DNA of 64,000 bases. It comes from Chitinophaga barathri. GTDB taxonomy: Bacteria > Bacteroidota > Bacteroidia > Chitinophagales > Chitinophagaceae. Where the stretch lies: the NCBI RefSeq assembly GCF_003807585.1, contig NZ_RMBX01000004.1, forward strand, positions 310,001 to 374,000, in the 5' to 3' direction. The notes beneath the pieces are model-generated. The model saw only the letters and a program-made list of their open reading frames with translations. It had not been told where the DNA came from and ran no database searches. This document shows, one piece after another, positions 18,793 through 27,457 of this stretch. Position 1 is the first letter of the stretch. Every line of letters begins with the position of its first letter. The position numbers and the translations under genes were made by a program.

Positions 18793-19365
18793 TCAGAAAA
18801 GGAAAGGGAAAATAAAAGAAAGCGGCCCGGCCGTTTTGGCCACAAAACTCCGGATGGCCTGGAGGGCGGTGGATAGCTGGTTTTTGACGGTATGACGGGA
18901 GATTTTCAGCTCTTCGGCTATTTCCTGATAGTTGAGCCCCTCCTCCCGGTTGAGGCAATAAATGAGCTTCCTTTGAGGCGGCAGGCGGTCTATCGCCTTT
19001 TGCAGGATGTGATGATATTCCCGGGCTTCCACCATACTGGCGGTGGCCTGCGCGTTTGGCGGCATGGATTCCCAGATGGTCTGGCGCAGGCGCTCATCCG
19101 CGGCGGCTTTGCGCAGGAAATCTATCACCCTGTTTTCGGTGAGGCGGTACAGCCAGGCATCCATATTACGGATCTGGCCAAATTCGGCCCTGTGCTCCCA
19201 TAGCTTGATAAATACGTCCTGGATCACATCCTGGGCGTAAGTTTCGGACTTGGTGAGCCTGAGGGCCAGGGCATACAGCCTGCCTTCATGCTGGCGGAAT
19301 ATCTGCATAAATTGCAGTTCCACCGGGTCCTTGCATGGGGTGCGGTATCTCGTTTCATTGTGCAT
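18793..19365 (-). CDS. ECF-type RNA polymerase sigma-70 factor
   Basis: A 190-aa sigma factor of the Bacteroidota ECF group that works with FecR and SusC. I choose ATG at 19365 (MHNETRYRTPCKD); the frame is open to 19470 but that part includes the terminator hairpin of the next gene and reads unlike a protein. Region 2 is visible as MQIFRQHEGRLYALALRLTK and AQDVIQDVFIKLWE, including the polymerase-binding and -10 recognising helices. Region 4 is the helix-turn-helix LNYQEIAEELKISRHTVKNQ. No extra domain is present. It probably activates the downstream fecR-susC-susD genes and perhaps its own promoter. Confidence 0.94.
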   Translation of the reverse strand: MHNETRYRTPCKDPVELQFMQIFRQHEGRLYALALRLTKSETYAQDVIQDVFIKLWEHRAEFGQIRNMDAWLYRLTENRVIDFLRKAAADERLRQTIWESMPPNAQATASMVEAREYHHILQKAIDRLPPQRKLIYCLNREEGLNYQEIAEELKISRHTVKNQLSTALQAIRSFVAKTAGPLSFIFPFLF

Positions 19366-19440
19366 GCAGAAAGCGGGAATAATTACAGCGATTTGGTTGA
19401 TCTCGGTCTTTTTAAATGTAGTACATTTTCCCGGAAATAT

Positions 19441-19473
19441 AAAATGCCTGTTGCGGTGAACAACAGGCATTTT
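19441..19473 (-). terminator. Terminator after the FKBP lipoprotein pair
   Basis: AAAATGCCTGTTG (19441-19453) and CAACAGGCATTTT (19461-19473) form a 13-bp perfect stem around CGGTGAA. On the minus strand a T-rich stretch follows. It separates the FKBP genes from the sigma factor gene. Confidence 0.85.
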
Positions 19474-19493
19474 TATAAAAAATTCAGTCTGAA

Positions 19494-19994
19494 CTAGTAA
19501 TAATAGTTATTCAGCTTTACTTCGAAGATCAGCACGGAGTTCGGGGGGATGGTTCCTTTATCCTGGTACTGGTAGCCCAGCACGGAAGGAATGAAGTAAC
19601 GCACGGTGCCGCCTTTGGTGGTTTTCATCGGGCCTACCTTAAAACCCGCGATAAGACCGGGCTGGCCCAGGCGCATGTCGCCAAAGGTCTGGCCTACAGC
19701 GGAGTCGAAGCGCGTGCCGTTTAGCAGGAAACCTTTATAATCGATGTTAAAACGGTCTGTCAGTTTGATGGTATCCCCGCCCTGGCCGTTCGTAAGTACT
19801 TTAAAATATACGCCGGTGGTATCGCGCACGTAACCGGTGAGGTTGTTCGCGGCAATGTAGTCCTTGATGGACTGCTCGTCTATCGCAGCCTGTTTGTCAT
19901 AGTCATACGGGGGCTGGTCGTCATCTTTTTTGTTGCAGGCAAAGATCAGAACGACCGCCAGGAGGCTCACAAGGCCTAAAATGTTTCTCTTCAT
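19494..19994 (-). CDS. FKBP-type peptidyl-prolyl isomerase, lipoprotein (first of a pair)
   Basis: A 166-aa lipoprotein: the signal peptide ends at LIFAC (Cys20) followed by an acidic linker NKKDDDQPP. The FKBP domain follows, with the recognisable strands GDTIKLTDRFNIDYKGFLLN, GTRFDSAVGQTFGDMRLG, LIAGFKVGPMKTTKGGTVRY and FIPSVLGYQYQDKGTIPPNS. These include the VI..W-like pocket region and the Y-G...IPP motif. It should speed proline isomerisation during folding of periplasmic or outer-membrane proteins. It starts 12 bp after the stop of a second FKBP lipoprotein, with which it must be co-transcribed. Gliding-motility lipoprotein GldI is a related FKBP, but I cannot assign this one to gliding. 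Confidence 0.9.
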   Translation of the reverse strand: MKRNILGLVSLLAVVLIFACNKKDDDQPPYDYDKQAAIDEQSIKDYIAANNLTGYVRDTTGVYFKVLTNGQGGDTIKLTDRFNIDYKGFLLNGTRFDSAVGQTFGDMRLGQPGLIAGFKVGPMKTTKGGTVRYFIPSVLGYQYQDKGTIPPNSVLIFEVKLNNYYY

Positions 19995-20006
19995 ATATTG
20001 TTCCGG

Positions 20007-20513
20007 TTATTTAATATCGATAAGGCTTACGTCGCATTCAAGAATGGCATTGGGCGGGATGGTGCCGGGCACGCCTACCTGGCCGAAAGCAAGCCGTGAA
20101 GGAATATACAGTAAAATGCGCCCGCCTTTGGTGATCAGCGGCAGGCCTATCTGCCAGCCGGCGATATGGTTTTTAAGCTGCCGGTTGTCAAAAGAGGTGG
20201 GCAGCAGGCTTTGTTCCACGATCCTGGGGTTGCCCAGGATGCGGCGGGTAAAGGTCACTACCGGCACCTGGTTGAACTTGATCGTGTCTTTTTCATTACC
20301 CTTGTCCAGTATTTTATAGACCACGCCGCTGGGATGGTACAGGACGCCGGAGTCCTGGCGGCTGTCTTTCAGGTAATCCCTGATCTGCTCGGTGTCTTTA
20401 TACACTTCCTCGAGTGCGGCGTCCAGGCTTACATCGTCACCTTTCGAACAGGAGGCCAGGAGCGCAATTTGTACCGCAAGTATGAATAATGTCAGAATTC
20501 GCCGGTATAACAT
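20007..20513 (-). CDS. FKBP-type peptidyl-prolyl isomerase, lipoprotein (second of a pair)
   Basis: A 168-aa paralogue of the neighbouring FKBP lipoprotein. The signal peptide ends at LLASC (Cys22), then SKGDDVSLD. The domain is more divergent: the first strand is DTIKFNQVPVVTFTRRILG where the partner has a standard YxG turn, while the C-terminal half LITKGGRILLYIPSRLAFGQ and PGTIPPNAILECDV keeps the family pattern. The changed first loop may alter the active site, so this copy may be weak as an isomerase and act as a chaperone or partner. A TATTTTTG -7 element lies at 20534-20541 and an independent groEL terminator precedes it, so the pair forms its own transcript. Confidence 0.85.
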   Translation of the reverse strand: MLYRRILTLFILAVQIALLASCSKGDDVSLDAALEEVYKDTEQIRDYLKDSRQDSGVLYHPSGVVYKILDKGNEKDTIKFNQVPVVTFTRRILGNPRIVEQSLLPTSFDNRQLKNHIAGWQIGLPLITKGGRILLYIPSRLAFGQVGVPGTIPPNAILECDVSLIDIK

Positions 20514-20533
20514 GCCTGAATTTAGTGTTTTTT

Positions 20534-20541
20534 CAAAAATA
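20534..20541 (-). promoter_or_regulatory. Candidate -7 element of the FKBP pair
   Basis: Reads TATTTTTG on the minus strand, an exact TAnnTTTG match 20 bp before the start codon. No good -33 box is seen at the normal distance. Confidence 0.35.
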
Positions 20542-20578
20542 CACCCGTTAAACGGCCGGGAAGGGAGGAAAGTTACAA

Positions 20579-20614
20579 AGAAAAAATCCCGCCCGTGGAA
20601 TACCAGGGGCGGGA
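20579..20614 (-). terminator. Terminator after groEL
   Basis: TCCCGCCC (20587-20594) and GGGCGGGA (20607-20614) form an 8-bp GC stem. On the minus strand a T-run (plus-strand A-run 20579-20586) follows. It lies 26 bp past the groEL stop. Confidence 0.85.
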
Positions 20615-20639
20615 CTTGGAATTTTTATTCCCGGAAGGA

Positions 20640-22301
<1,662 letters not shown>

Positions 22302-22328
22302 TTAAAAATGATTCAGGATGGTAGTGGA

Positions 22329-22610
22329 TTAGATAACCGCGAGAATGTCTGATTCGCGCATGATCAGGTAATCGTCGCCTTCCAGGCTGATTTCGGTACC
22401 GGAGTATTTGCCATACAGCACGGTATCGCCCACTTTCACACTTACGGGTTCATCTTTTTTACCGGGGCCGGCTGCTACTACCGTACCACGCTGCGGTTTT
22501 TCTTTAGCGGTATCGGGGATGATGATGCCGCCTGCGGTTTTTTCTTCAGCTGCTGCGGGTTTTACGATCACCCTGTCTGCCAGAGGTTTAATACTTAAAT
22601 TTTTAGCCAT
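22329..22610 (-). CDS. groES: Co-chaperonin GroES (Hsp10)
   Basis: A 93-aa subunit of the heptameric lid of the GroEL chamber. Typical features are [20 protein letters not shown], the mobile-loop segment [16 protein letters not shown], the roof-loop region, and the C-terminal [13 protein letters not shown]. It is first in the groES-groEL operon. The promoter at 22739-22770 leaves a leader of about 125 bases. No CIRCE (HrcA) inverted repeat is visible in that leader or upstream. Confidence 0.98.
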   Translation of the reverse strand: MAKNLSIKPLADRVIVKPAAAEEKTAGGIIIPDTAKEKPQRGTVVAAGPGKKDEPVSVKVGDTVLYGKYSGTEISLEGDDYLIMRESDILAVI

Positions 22611-22738
22611 TGTGATTCTATTTTTAAAAAGATGAGTGTTTGAATAACTGTATTTGACGGTTTTTCCTTTAACGAAGATTATGCCAACCGGCCTGTTTGG
22701 CCGTTTAACGTGCGGGAACGAGCCAAATTTTCAGGAAG

Positions 22739-22770
22739 CAAAGATACACAATTAGAAACGGGACTGTCAA
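22739..22770 (-). promoter_or_regulatory. Promoter of groES-groEL
   Basis: On the minus strand, TTG (22770-22768) is followed after 21 bp by TATCTTTG (22746-22739), matching both the -33 and -7 boxes of the Bacteroidota primary sigma factor. The heat-shock control seen in other phyla (CIRCE) is not evident. Confidence 0.65.
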
Positions 22771-22880
22771 GAAATGACATTTTTTCATTTTTTACCTGTC
22801 AGGCGCCCTTCCGTGGCAGTTTAAAGCCGGCCGGATCGCCCGCCCCGGGAAGTATTTTTTATAAAGTCCTTGTAAAACAG

Positions 22881-22888
22881 TAGATTTG
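22881..22888 (+). promoter_or_regulatory. Candidate -7 element of nusB
   Basis: TAGATTTG matches TAnnTTTG exactly and lies 22 bp before the nusB ATG. A T-rich but imperfect -33 region is at 22854-22860. The 300-bp gap between groES and nusB otherwise holds only the divergent groES promoter and leader. Confidence 0.45.
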
Positions 22889-22910
22889 CGGCCATTTTCC
22901 TAAGCGTACA

Positions 22911-23840
22911 ATGATCAGTAGAAGAAACATCCGGGTAAAAGTAATGCAAACGCTGTATGCCATGGATACCATGGAGCAGGAGACGGTGAAACCAGGCACT
23001 GCTACAAGTTTGCTCAATGAGAAGCTGGACCAGACCTGCCAGATATTCACCTATATACTCTACACACTGGCCCGCGTGGCCCAGTATGCGGAGACCGACG
23101 CGCAGGCCAGGGCCAACAAGCACCTGCCCAGCGCACAGGATCTTGCGGTGAATACCAAAGTGGCGGGCAACGACTTTGTGTTCCAGGTACTGGGAGACAA
23201 AGGGTTCCAGGTGAATCTCGAGACATGGAAGCTTCGCAAGTACGAAGATATGGACCTCACCCGAAAGCTGTACAACCAGCTGGCGGAAACGGAAGTATAT
23301 AAGACCTATATCGCCGAACCCTCCAGGGAAAAGGCTTCCGAGAAACATATCATCGAATATATCTATAAAAACATCCTGGAAAAGAACGAGCTTTTCCGCC
23401 AGCATATGGAAGATACCTTCCTGCACTGGGGCGATGATGAGGATATGATGGGCATCCTGATGGGCAATTACCTGTCAAAACCCCAGCTGTTCAACTTCCT
23501 GCAGCTTATCAGCCGTGAAAAGCTGGAGTACGCCAAGGACCTGCTCACCACCGTGATCAACAAAAAGGATTACTGCATGGAGCTGATCAAACCGAAGCTC
23601 CAGAACTGGGACCCTGAGCGCATCGCGGCCGTGGATATGCTCCTGATGGAAATGGGGGTCTGCGAATTCCTGTATTTCCCCACCATCCCCACCAAAGTGA
23701 CCATCAATGAGTATATAGACCTGGCTAAAGCCTACAGCACGCCGCAAAGCGGGCAGTTTGTGAACGGCATCCTGGACAATATCCTCAAAGACCTGCAACA
23801 GTCGAACCTGGTGGAGAAAACGGACCGAAACAAGAAATAA
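22911..23840 (+). CDS. nusB: Transcription antitermination factor NusB, long Bacteroidota form
   Basis: NusB binds boxA RNA with NusE (S10) and keeps polymerase processive on rRNA operons. This protein is 309 aa, about twice the E. coli length. Residues 1-20 (ISRRNIRVKVMQTLYAMDTM) match the NusB start. The C-terminal 130 residues match the rest of the fold, with DPERIAAVDMLLMEMGVCEF and VTINEYIDLAKAYSTPQSGQ. Between them is about 140 residues of helical, charged sequence not found in E. coli NusB. This insertion is, to my knowledge, usual in Bacteroidota. It leads a run with the DUF1573 gene (12 bp) and yajC. Confidence 0.92.
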   Translation: MISRRNIRVKVMQTLYAMDTMEQETVKPGTATSLLNEKLDQTCQIFTYILYTLARVAQYAETDAQARANKHLPSAQDLAVNTKVAGNDFVFQVLGDKGFQVNLETWKLRKYEDMDLTRKLYNQLAETEVYKTYIAEPSREKASEKHIIEYIYKNILEKNELFRQHMEDTFLHWGDDEDMMGILMGNYLSKPQLFNFLQLISREKLEYAKDLLTTVINKKDYCMELIKPKLQNWDPERIAAVDMLLMEMGVCEFLYFPTIPTKVTINEYIDLAKAYSTPQSGQFVNGILDNILKDLQQSNLVEKTDRNKK

Positions 23841-23852
23841 AGTTCATTTTAT

Positions 23853-24293
23853 ATGCGACCGATCTTATACCTGTTTTGCGTTGCGGTAATGGCCGTTACA
23901 GCCTGCGGCAGCCAGTCCGGCAAAGAGTCTTCCAGGGCTACAGACGCTATGGACACCACAAAAGGGATCTACCCGGTGATGACTTTTGAAAAGGAAAGCC
24001 ATAACTTTGGCAATGTGGAAGAAGGGGAACAGGTGGAATATTCGTTCAAATTCACCAATACCGGCAAACGTGACCTGCTGATCACCAAGGCGGAAGCCAG
24101 CTGCGGATGCACCGTGCCGGAATGGCCGAAAGAACCGCTGAAACCGGGAGAAAGCGGGTATATGAAAGTGAAGTTCGACAGCAAAGGCCGCCCGGAAGGC
24201 TATACCGAAAAAGAACTGTATATTCAGGCCAATACCGATCCTCCCATGATCAACGGTCCCAAGATTCAGTGCGTGATCGTGGCAAAGAAATAG
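23853..24293 (+). CDS. DUF1573 domain lipoprotein
   Basis: A 146-aa secreted protein. The signal peptide ends in AVTACG (Cys17), a lipobox. After a short linker the DUF1573 domain covers about residues 45-145: FEKESHNFGNVEEGEQVEYS, FTNTGKRDLLITKAEASCGC, then LKPGESGYMKVKFDSKGRPE. This is an immunoglobulin-like beta-sandwich with the conserved SCGCT motif, which may bind metal or form a disulfide. The family is widespread in Bacteroidota and has no established function. It lies 12 bp after nusB and 36 bp before yajC, an order I recall as conserved in the phylum. Confidence 0.9.
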   Translation: MRPILYLFCVAVMAVTACGSQSGKESSRATDAMDTTKGIYPVMTFEKESHNFGNVEEGEQVEYSFKFTNTGKRDLLITKAEASCGCTVPEWPKEPLKPGESGYMKVKFDSKGRPEGYTEKELYIQANTDPPMINGPKIQCVIVAKK

Positions 24294-24329
24294 TAATTTT
24301 ACCAGCTTCAAATCAATAAACAACATACG

Positions 24330-24683
24330 ATGTACAACTTATTAAACGTATTTCTGATGACGCCTCCCGCAGGTGGCGGTTCCGGTGGTGGAATGGGCAG
24401 CATGGGCACCCTGCTGTTCTTCGGTGGTATGATCCTCGTGATGTGGCTCTTTATGATCCGCCCGCAGACCAAAAAAGCAAAAGCACAGAAAACATTCATC
24501 GATAACCTGAGAGAAGGTGACAAGATCGTAACCATTGCCGGCATTCACGGTAAGGTGAAAAAGATCAACGACAACAACACCCTCCAGATCGAGGTGAGCC
24601 CCGGTACTTTCTTCACTGTAGAACGTTCTGCCGTGAGCATGGAATACACCGCCGCTATCAATAAAGCTACCGAGACCAAATAA
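24330..24683 (+). CDS. yajC: Preprotein translocase subunit YajC
   Basis: A 117-aa accessory component of the SecYEG-SecDF-YajC holotranslocon. A Gly-rich N-terminus (PPAGGGSGGGMGS) leads into one membrane helix (LLFFGGMILVMWLFMI, about residues 28-45). The conserved RPQTKKAKAQKTFIDNLREG and GDKIVTIAGIHGKVKKI of the cytoplasmic SH3-like domain follow. The Gly-rich leader before the helix is normal for the phylum. secDF, its partner, is 5 kb away at 29640. A strong hairpin at 24707-24739 ends the nusB-DUF1573-yajC transcript. Confidence 0.97.
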   Translation: MYNLLNVFLMTPPAGGGSGGGMGSMGTLLFFGGMILVMWLFMIRPQTKKAKAQKTFIDNLREGDKIVTIAGIHGKVKKINDNNTLQIEVSPGTFFTVERSAVSMEYTAAINKATETK

Positions 24684-24706
24684 TCCGGTCACCGGCCGAA
24701 ATAATG

Positions 24707-24743
24707 AAAAGAGAGAAGGTAATATTCCTTCTCTCTTTTTTTG
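24707..24743 (+). terminator. Terminator after yajC
   Basis: AAAAGAGAGAAGG (24707-24719) and CCTTCTCTCTTTT (24727-24739) make a 13-bp perfect stem with a TAATATT loop and a T-run. The coaE start codon follows only 17 bp later. Confidence 0.88.
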
Positions 24744-24759
24744 TTTATTTTGCCCTAAT

Positions 24760-25386
24760 ATGCAGATCATAGGCATTACCGGAGGCATCGGGTCAGGTAA
24801 AACGACCGTCGCGAAGATTTTTTCCCTACTGGGCATTCCCGTCTATTCGGCGGACGATGCGGCTAAGGAAATCATGGTAAACGACCCCTTGCTCGTGTCC
24901 CAGATCAGGGATCATTTTGGCGATGCGGCCTACTTCGAAGACGGCACGCTCAACCGTAAATATATCTCCAATATCGTGTTTGCCGACAAGGAACAGCTGG
25001 CCGTGCTCAACTCCCTCGTGCACCCCGCCACCATCCGCGATTCCGAAGCCTGGGCCCGCCGGCAGAGCAGCCCCTATGTGCTCAAGGAAGCCGCGTTGAT
25101 GTATGAAACGGAGTCGTTTCATCATGTGGACAAAGTGATCGTGGTATCCGCCCCGCAGGCCATGCGCATCCAGCGGGTGATGAAGCGCGATAGCGTGGAC
25201 CGCAACGCCGTGCTGGCACGTATGCACAAACAGCTGGATGAGGCCATCAAACTTAAACTGGCGGATTACATCATTTACAACGACGAACAGCAGATGGTGA
25301 TACCCCAGGTGCTCAGCCTGCACCGGAAACTGCTGGAAGATGCCCGGCAGGCCGGTAAAAACTTTTCCTCGGACGGGCAGGCATGA
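24760..25386 (+). CDS. coaE: Dephospho-CoA kinase
   Basis: Performs the last step of coenzyme A synthesis, phosphorylating the 3'-hydroxyl of dephospho-CoA with ATP. The P-loop GITGGIGSGKTT opens the 208-aa protein. The next conserved block is VYSADDAAKEIM, and LVHPATIRDSEAW and ALMYETES lie in the CoA domain. The lid region has RVMKRDSVDRNAVLARM. The start is fixed by the P-loop, only five residues in. The gene follows the yajC terminator closely, so it needs its own promoter; a near-match to TAnnTTTG sits just before it. coaD, the preceding step, is at 51083 in this window. Confidence 0.97.
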   Translation: MQIIGITGGIGSGKTTVAKIFSLLGIPVYSADDAAKEIMVNDPLLVSQIRDHFGDAAYFEDGTLNRKYISNIVFADKEQLAVLNSLVHPATIRDSEAWARRQSSPYVLKEAALMYETESFHHVDKVIVVSAPQAMRIQRVMKRDSVDRNAVLARMHKQLDEAIKLKLADYIIYNDEQQMVIPQVLSLHRKLLEDARQAGKNFSSDGQA

Positions 25387-25401
25387 TTTCCCGCCACTGG
25401 T

Positions 25402-25448
25402 TTAACTTTTTCTTAGCACCGCCAGCCCGGCTTTTAACTTTTCCTTAG
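25402..25448 (+). repeat. Pair of 15-bp direct repeats before a secreted-protein gene
   Basis: TTAACTTTTTCTTAG (25402-25416) and TTAACTTTTCCTTAG (25434-25448) differ at one base and are 32 bp apart, close to three helical turns. They lie in the 86-bp gap just before the gene at 25473, a place for an operator. Confidence 0.55.
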
Positions 25449-25472
25449 AACGCTTTGCTATAGTTTCAGGGC

Positions 25473-26090
25473 ATGACTTCCCGGTTCCTGGCCCTCATGA
25501 GCGCGTCCGTATGGTGTACCACCGCATCCGCGCAGCAATTCCTGAAAAGGGATACCCTTCCTTTTCCCCGCTATACCTTTCCCCTGAAGGATTCCCTGAA
25601 AAAAGACACTGTGCCCATGCGCGTCTACCAGCTAAAGGAATTTAACGTCCGGCACCGCAATTTCAGTGAAGATTCGTTGCAGCTGGCGAAGCTGCAAAAG
25701 AAGGGCTTTAAGTTCATCATGCCCAAACTGGATGGTGAAAAAGGGATCGCTTACGAAAAAGACGGCAGAACGCACCATCTGCCCGGCGTGGCGGTGAATG
25801 TGGCGGCTATCGCATCGGTATTTGACTTTAAGAAAAAAGCGCGGGACGAGGCTTTCCGGCGCAGACTGGTGAGCACTATGCAGGAGCGGGAAGTGGATAA
25901 AATGTACAATGCCTACCTGGTGGGACGGTTCATCCCTCTGCAGGGGGACAGTCTCTATGAATTTATTGATAAAACCCGGCCCAATGCCGCTTTCCTGGCC
26001 GGTATCACCGCTTATGACCTCGGCGTGTACGTGAAGCGGCGGTATAAGGAATACCTGGATACGATACCCGGCGGGGCGAAAACGGAATAA
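25473..26090 (+). CDS. Secreted protein of unknown function
   Basis: A 205-aa protein I do not recognise. A signal peptide (residues 1-20, ending TTASAQQ) is clear. The mature part starts with a Pro/Lys/Asp segment (LKRDTLPFPRYTFPLKDSLK). It then has VYQLKEFNVRHRNFSEDSLQ and a KKGFKFIMPKLDG block, and the C-terminal half is charged and helical (KKKARDEAFRRRLVSTMQER). The YQLKEFNV..RNFSEDSL pattern recalls Bacteroidota periplasmic proteins related to the tails of TonB-receptor-like regulatory domains, but I cannot name a family. It may be expressed with coaE, although a repeat pair lies between them. Confidence 0.72.
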   Translation: MTSRFLALMSASVWCTTASAQQFLKRDTLPFPRYTFPLKDSLKKDTVPMRVYQLKEFNVRHRNFSEDSLQLAKLQKKGFKFIMPKLDGEKGIAYEKDGRTHHLPGVAVNVAAIASVFDFKKKARDEAFRRRLVSTMQEREVDKMYNAYLVGRFIPLQGDSLYEFIDKTRPNAAFLAGITAYDLGVYVKRRYKEYLDTIPGGAKTE

Positions 26091-26114
26091 GCGTTATTTT
26101 TTAATAAAAGCGGA

Positions 26115-26136
26115 ATGGCGCCCGGTAAGGCGCCAT
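26115..26136. terminator. Hairpin between convergent genes
   Basis: ATGGCGCC (26115-26122) and GGCGCCAT (26129-26136) form a perfect 8-bp stem. On the minus strand it is followed by a T-rich stretch, so it chiefly ends the aminotransferase gene. Confidence 0.65.
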
Positions 26137-26162
26137 CCATCTATCTTTCAGCCGGTTTTTGC

Positions 26163-27353
26163 TTATTTCAGCTTAGCCAGCCATTCTTTCATTCTTTTCA
26201 TCCCTTCCTGTATGCGGTCCATACCGGTGGCGTAAGAGATGCGGATACACTCCGGCTGCTCGAAAGCCGCCCCGGATACCACTGTTACGTTTGCCTTGTG
26301 CAGCAGGTACATGCAGAGATCATCCGCATTGTTCACCGTAGTATCGTCAAAAGACCTGCCATAAAAGTGGCTCATGTTCGGGAACATATAAAATGCGCCG
26401 TCCGGTTCGTTCACTTTTAATCCTTCGATCTCTTTCAAAGCGTTGTAAATAAAAGCGCGTCTTTCACGGAAAGCGGCCACCATTTCATTGGACGTATCCA
26501 GCGGGCCGCGAAGGGCGGTGATGGCGCAGCGTTGTGTGATGGAGCAGGTCGCGGAGGTGAACTGGCTTTGTACCATATCGCAGGCCTTTGCTATTTCCAG
26601 CGGCGCGGCCAGGTAACCCAGGCGCCAGCCGGTCATGGCAAAACCTTTGCTCAGCCCGTTGATGATTACCGTACGGTCTTTCAGCGTGCCGAAGCTGGCG
26701 ATGCTGCTATGCGGCGCCACGTAGTTGATGTACTCATAAATTTCATCGGAGATGATGAAGATCTGCGGATGTTTTTCGAACACTTCCGCCAGGCCTTTCA
26801 GTTCTTCGTGCGAATACACGGAGCCGGTGGGGTTGCAGGGGGAAGAAAACATAAACAGCTTCGTTTTCGGTGTGATGGCCGCTTCCAGCCTTTCCGGCGT
26901 GATCTTGTATTCATCTTCGATGCCGCAGGGCACGAACTTTACCACGCCCTGGCAGAGTTTTACTAGTTCTGAATAAGTGACCCAGTAAGGCGTGGGGATG
27001 ATCACTTCATCGCCGGGATTGACGATGCTGAGCACGGCGTTGGCAATGCTTTGTTTGGCGCCGGTGCTCACTACGATCTGCTCGGGAGAGTATTCCAGCG
27101 CATTGTCCCGCTGCAGCTTATATGCCACGGCCTGTTTGAGGTCTGCATATCCCGCTACGGGCGTGTAATGTGTGAAACCTTCATCGATGGCTTTTTTGGC
27201 GGCTTCGCGGATGTGCTCGGGCGTGTCAAAGTCCGGCTCGCCGATACTGAGGTCCACAATATCAATTCCCTGTGCTTTCAGTTCGCGGCTGAGCTTTGCC
27301 ATCCTGATGGTTTGCGGCACGGATATCCGTGTTAATCTTTCGGCTAGTTGCAT
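26163..27353 (-). CDS. Pyridoxal-phosphate aminotransferase, class I (aspartate aminotransferase-like)
   Basis: A 396-aa fold-type I enzyme that moves an amino group between an amino acid and 2-oxoglutarate. The N-terminal LSIGEPDFDTPEHIREAAKK is typical of the AspC/AspB Ib group. The substrate block SSPCNPTGSVYS and ISDEIYEYINY provide the Asn and the Asp/Tyr that hold PLP. The Schiff-base lysine is in NGLSKGFAMTGWRLGY. The arginine that binds the substrate carboxylate lies in the C-terminal CIRISYATG. Aspartate is the most likely amino donor, but members of this group also use prephenate or other amino acids. It is transcribed alone behind the terminator at 27407-27434. Confidence 0.94.
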   Translation of the reverse strand: MQLAERLTRISVPQTIRMAKLSRELKAQGIDIVDLSIGEPDFDTPEHIREAAKKAIDEGFTHYTPVAGYADLKQAVAYKLQRDNALEYSPEQIVVSTGAKQSIANAVLSIVNPGDEVIIPTPYWVTYSELVKLCQGVVKFVPCGIEDEYKITPERLEAAITPKTKLFMFSSPCNPTGSVYSHEELKGLAEVFEKHPQIFIISDEIYEYINYVAPHSSIASFGTLKDRTVIINGLSKGFAMTGWRLGYLAAPLEIAKACDMVQSQFTSATCSITQRCAITALRGPLDTSNEMVAAFRERRAFIYNALKEIEGLKVNEPDGAFYMFPNMSHFYGRSFDDTTVNNADDLCMYLLHKANVTVVSGAAFEQPECIRISYATGMDRIQEGMKRMKEWLAKLK

Positions 27354-27399
27354 AGACGTTATTTTTTTGGGTTGACCGCGGCAAACCTACTGCAAAAAA

Positions 27400-27434
27400 A
27401 TGAAAAAAGGTCCCGGACTTATGCCCGGGACCTT
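27400..27434 (-). terminator. Terminator after the DUF4397 gene
   Basis: AAGGTCCCGG (27407-27416) and CCGGGACCTT (27425-27434) form a 10-bp perfect stem. On the minus strand a T-run follows. Confidence 0.85.
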
Positions 27435-27457
27435 CTTAAATAAACTGGAGCGTATCG

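Noticed and set aside
22611..22910. CIRCE element for HrcA control of groESL
   Set aside because: I looked for TTAGCACTC-N9-GAGTGCTAA or a near match in the leader and upstream region and found none.
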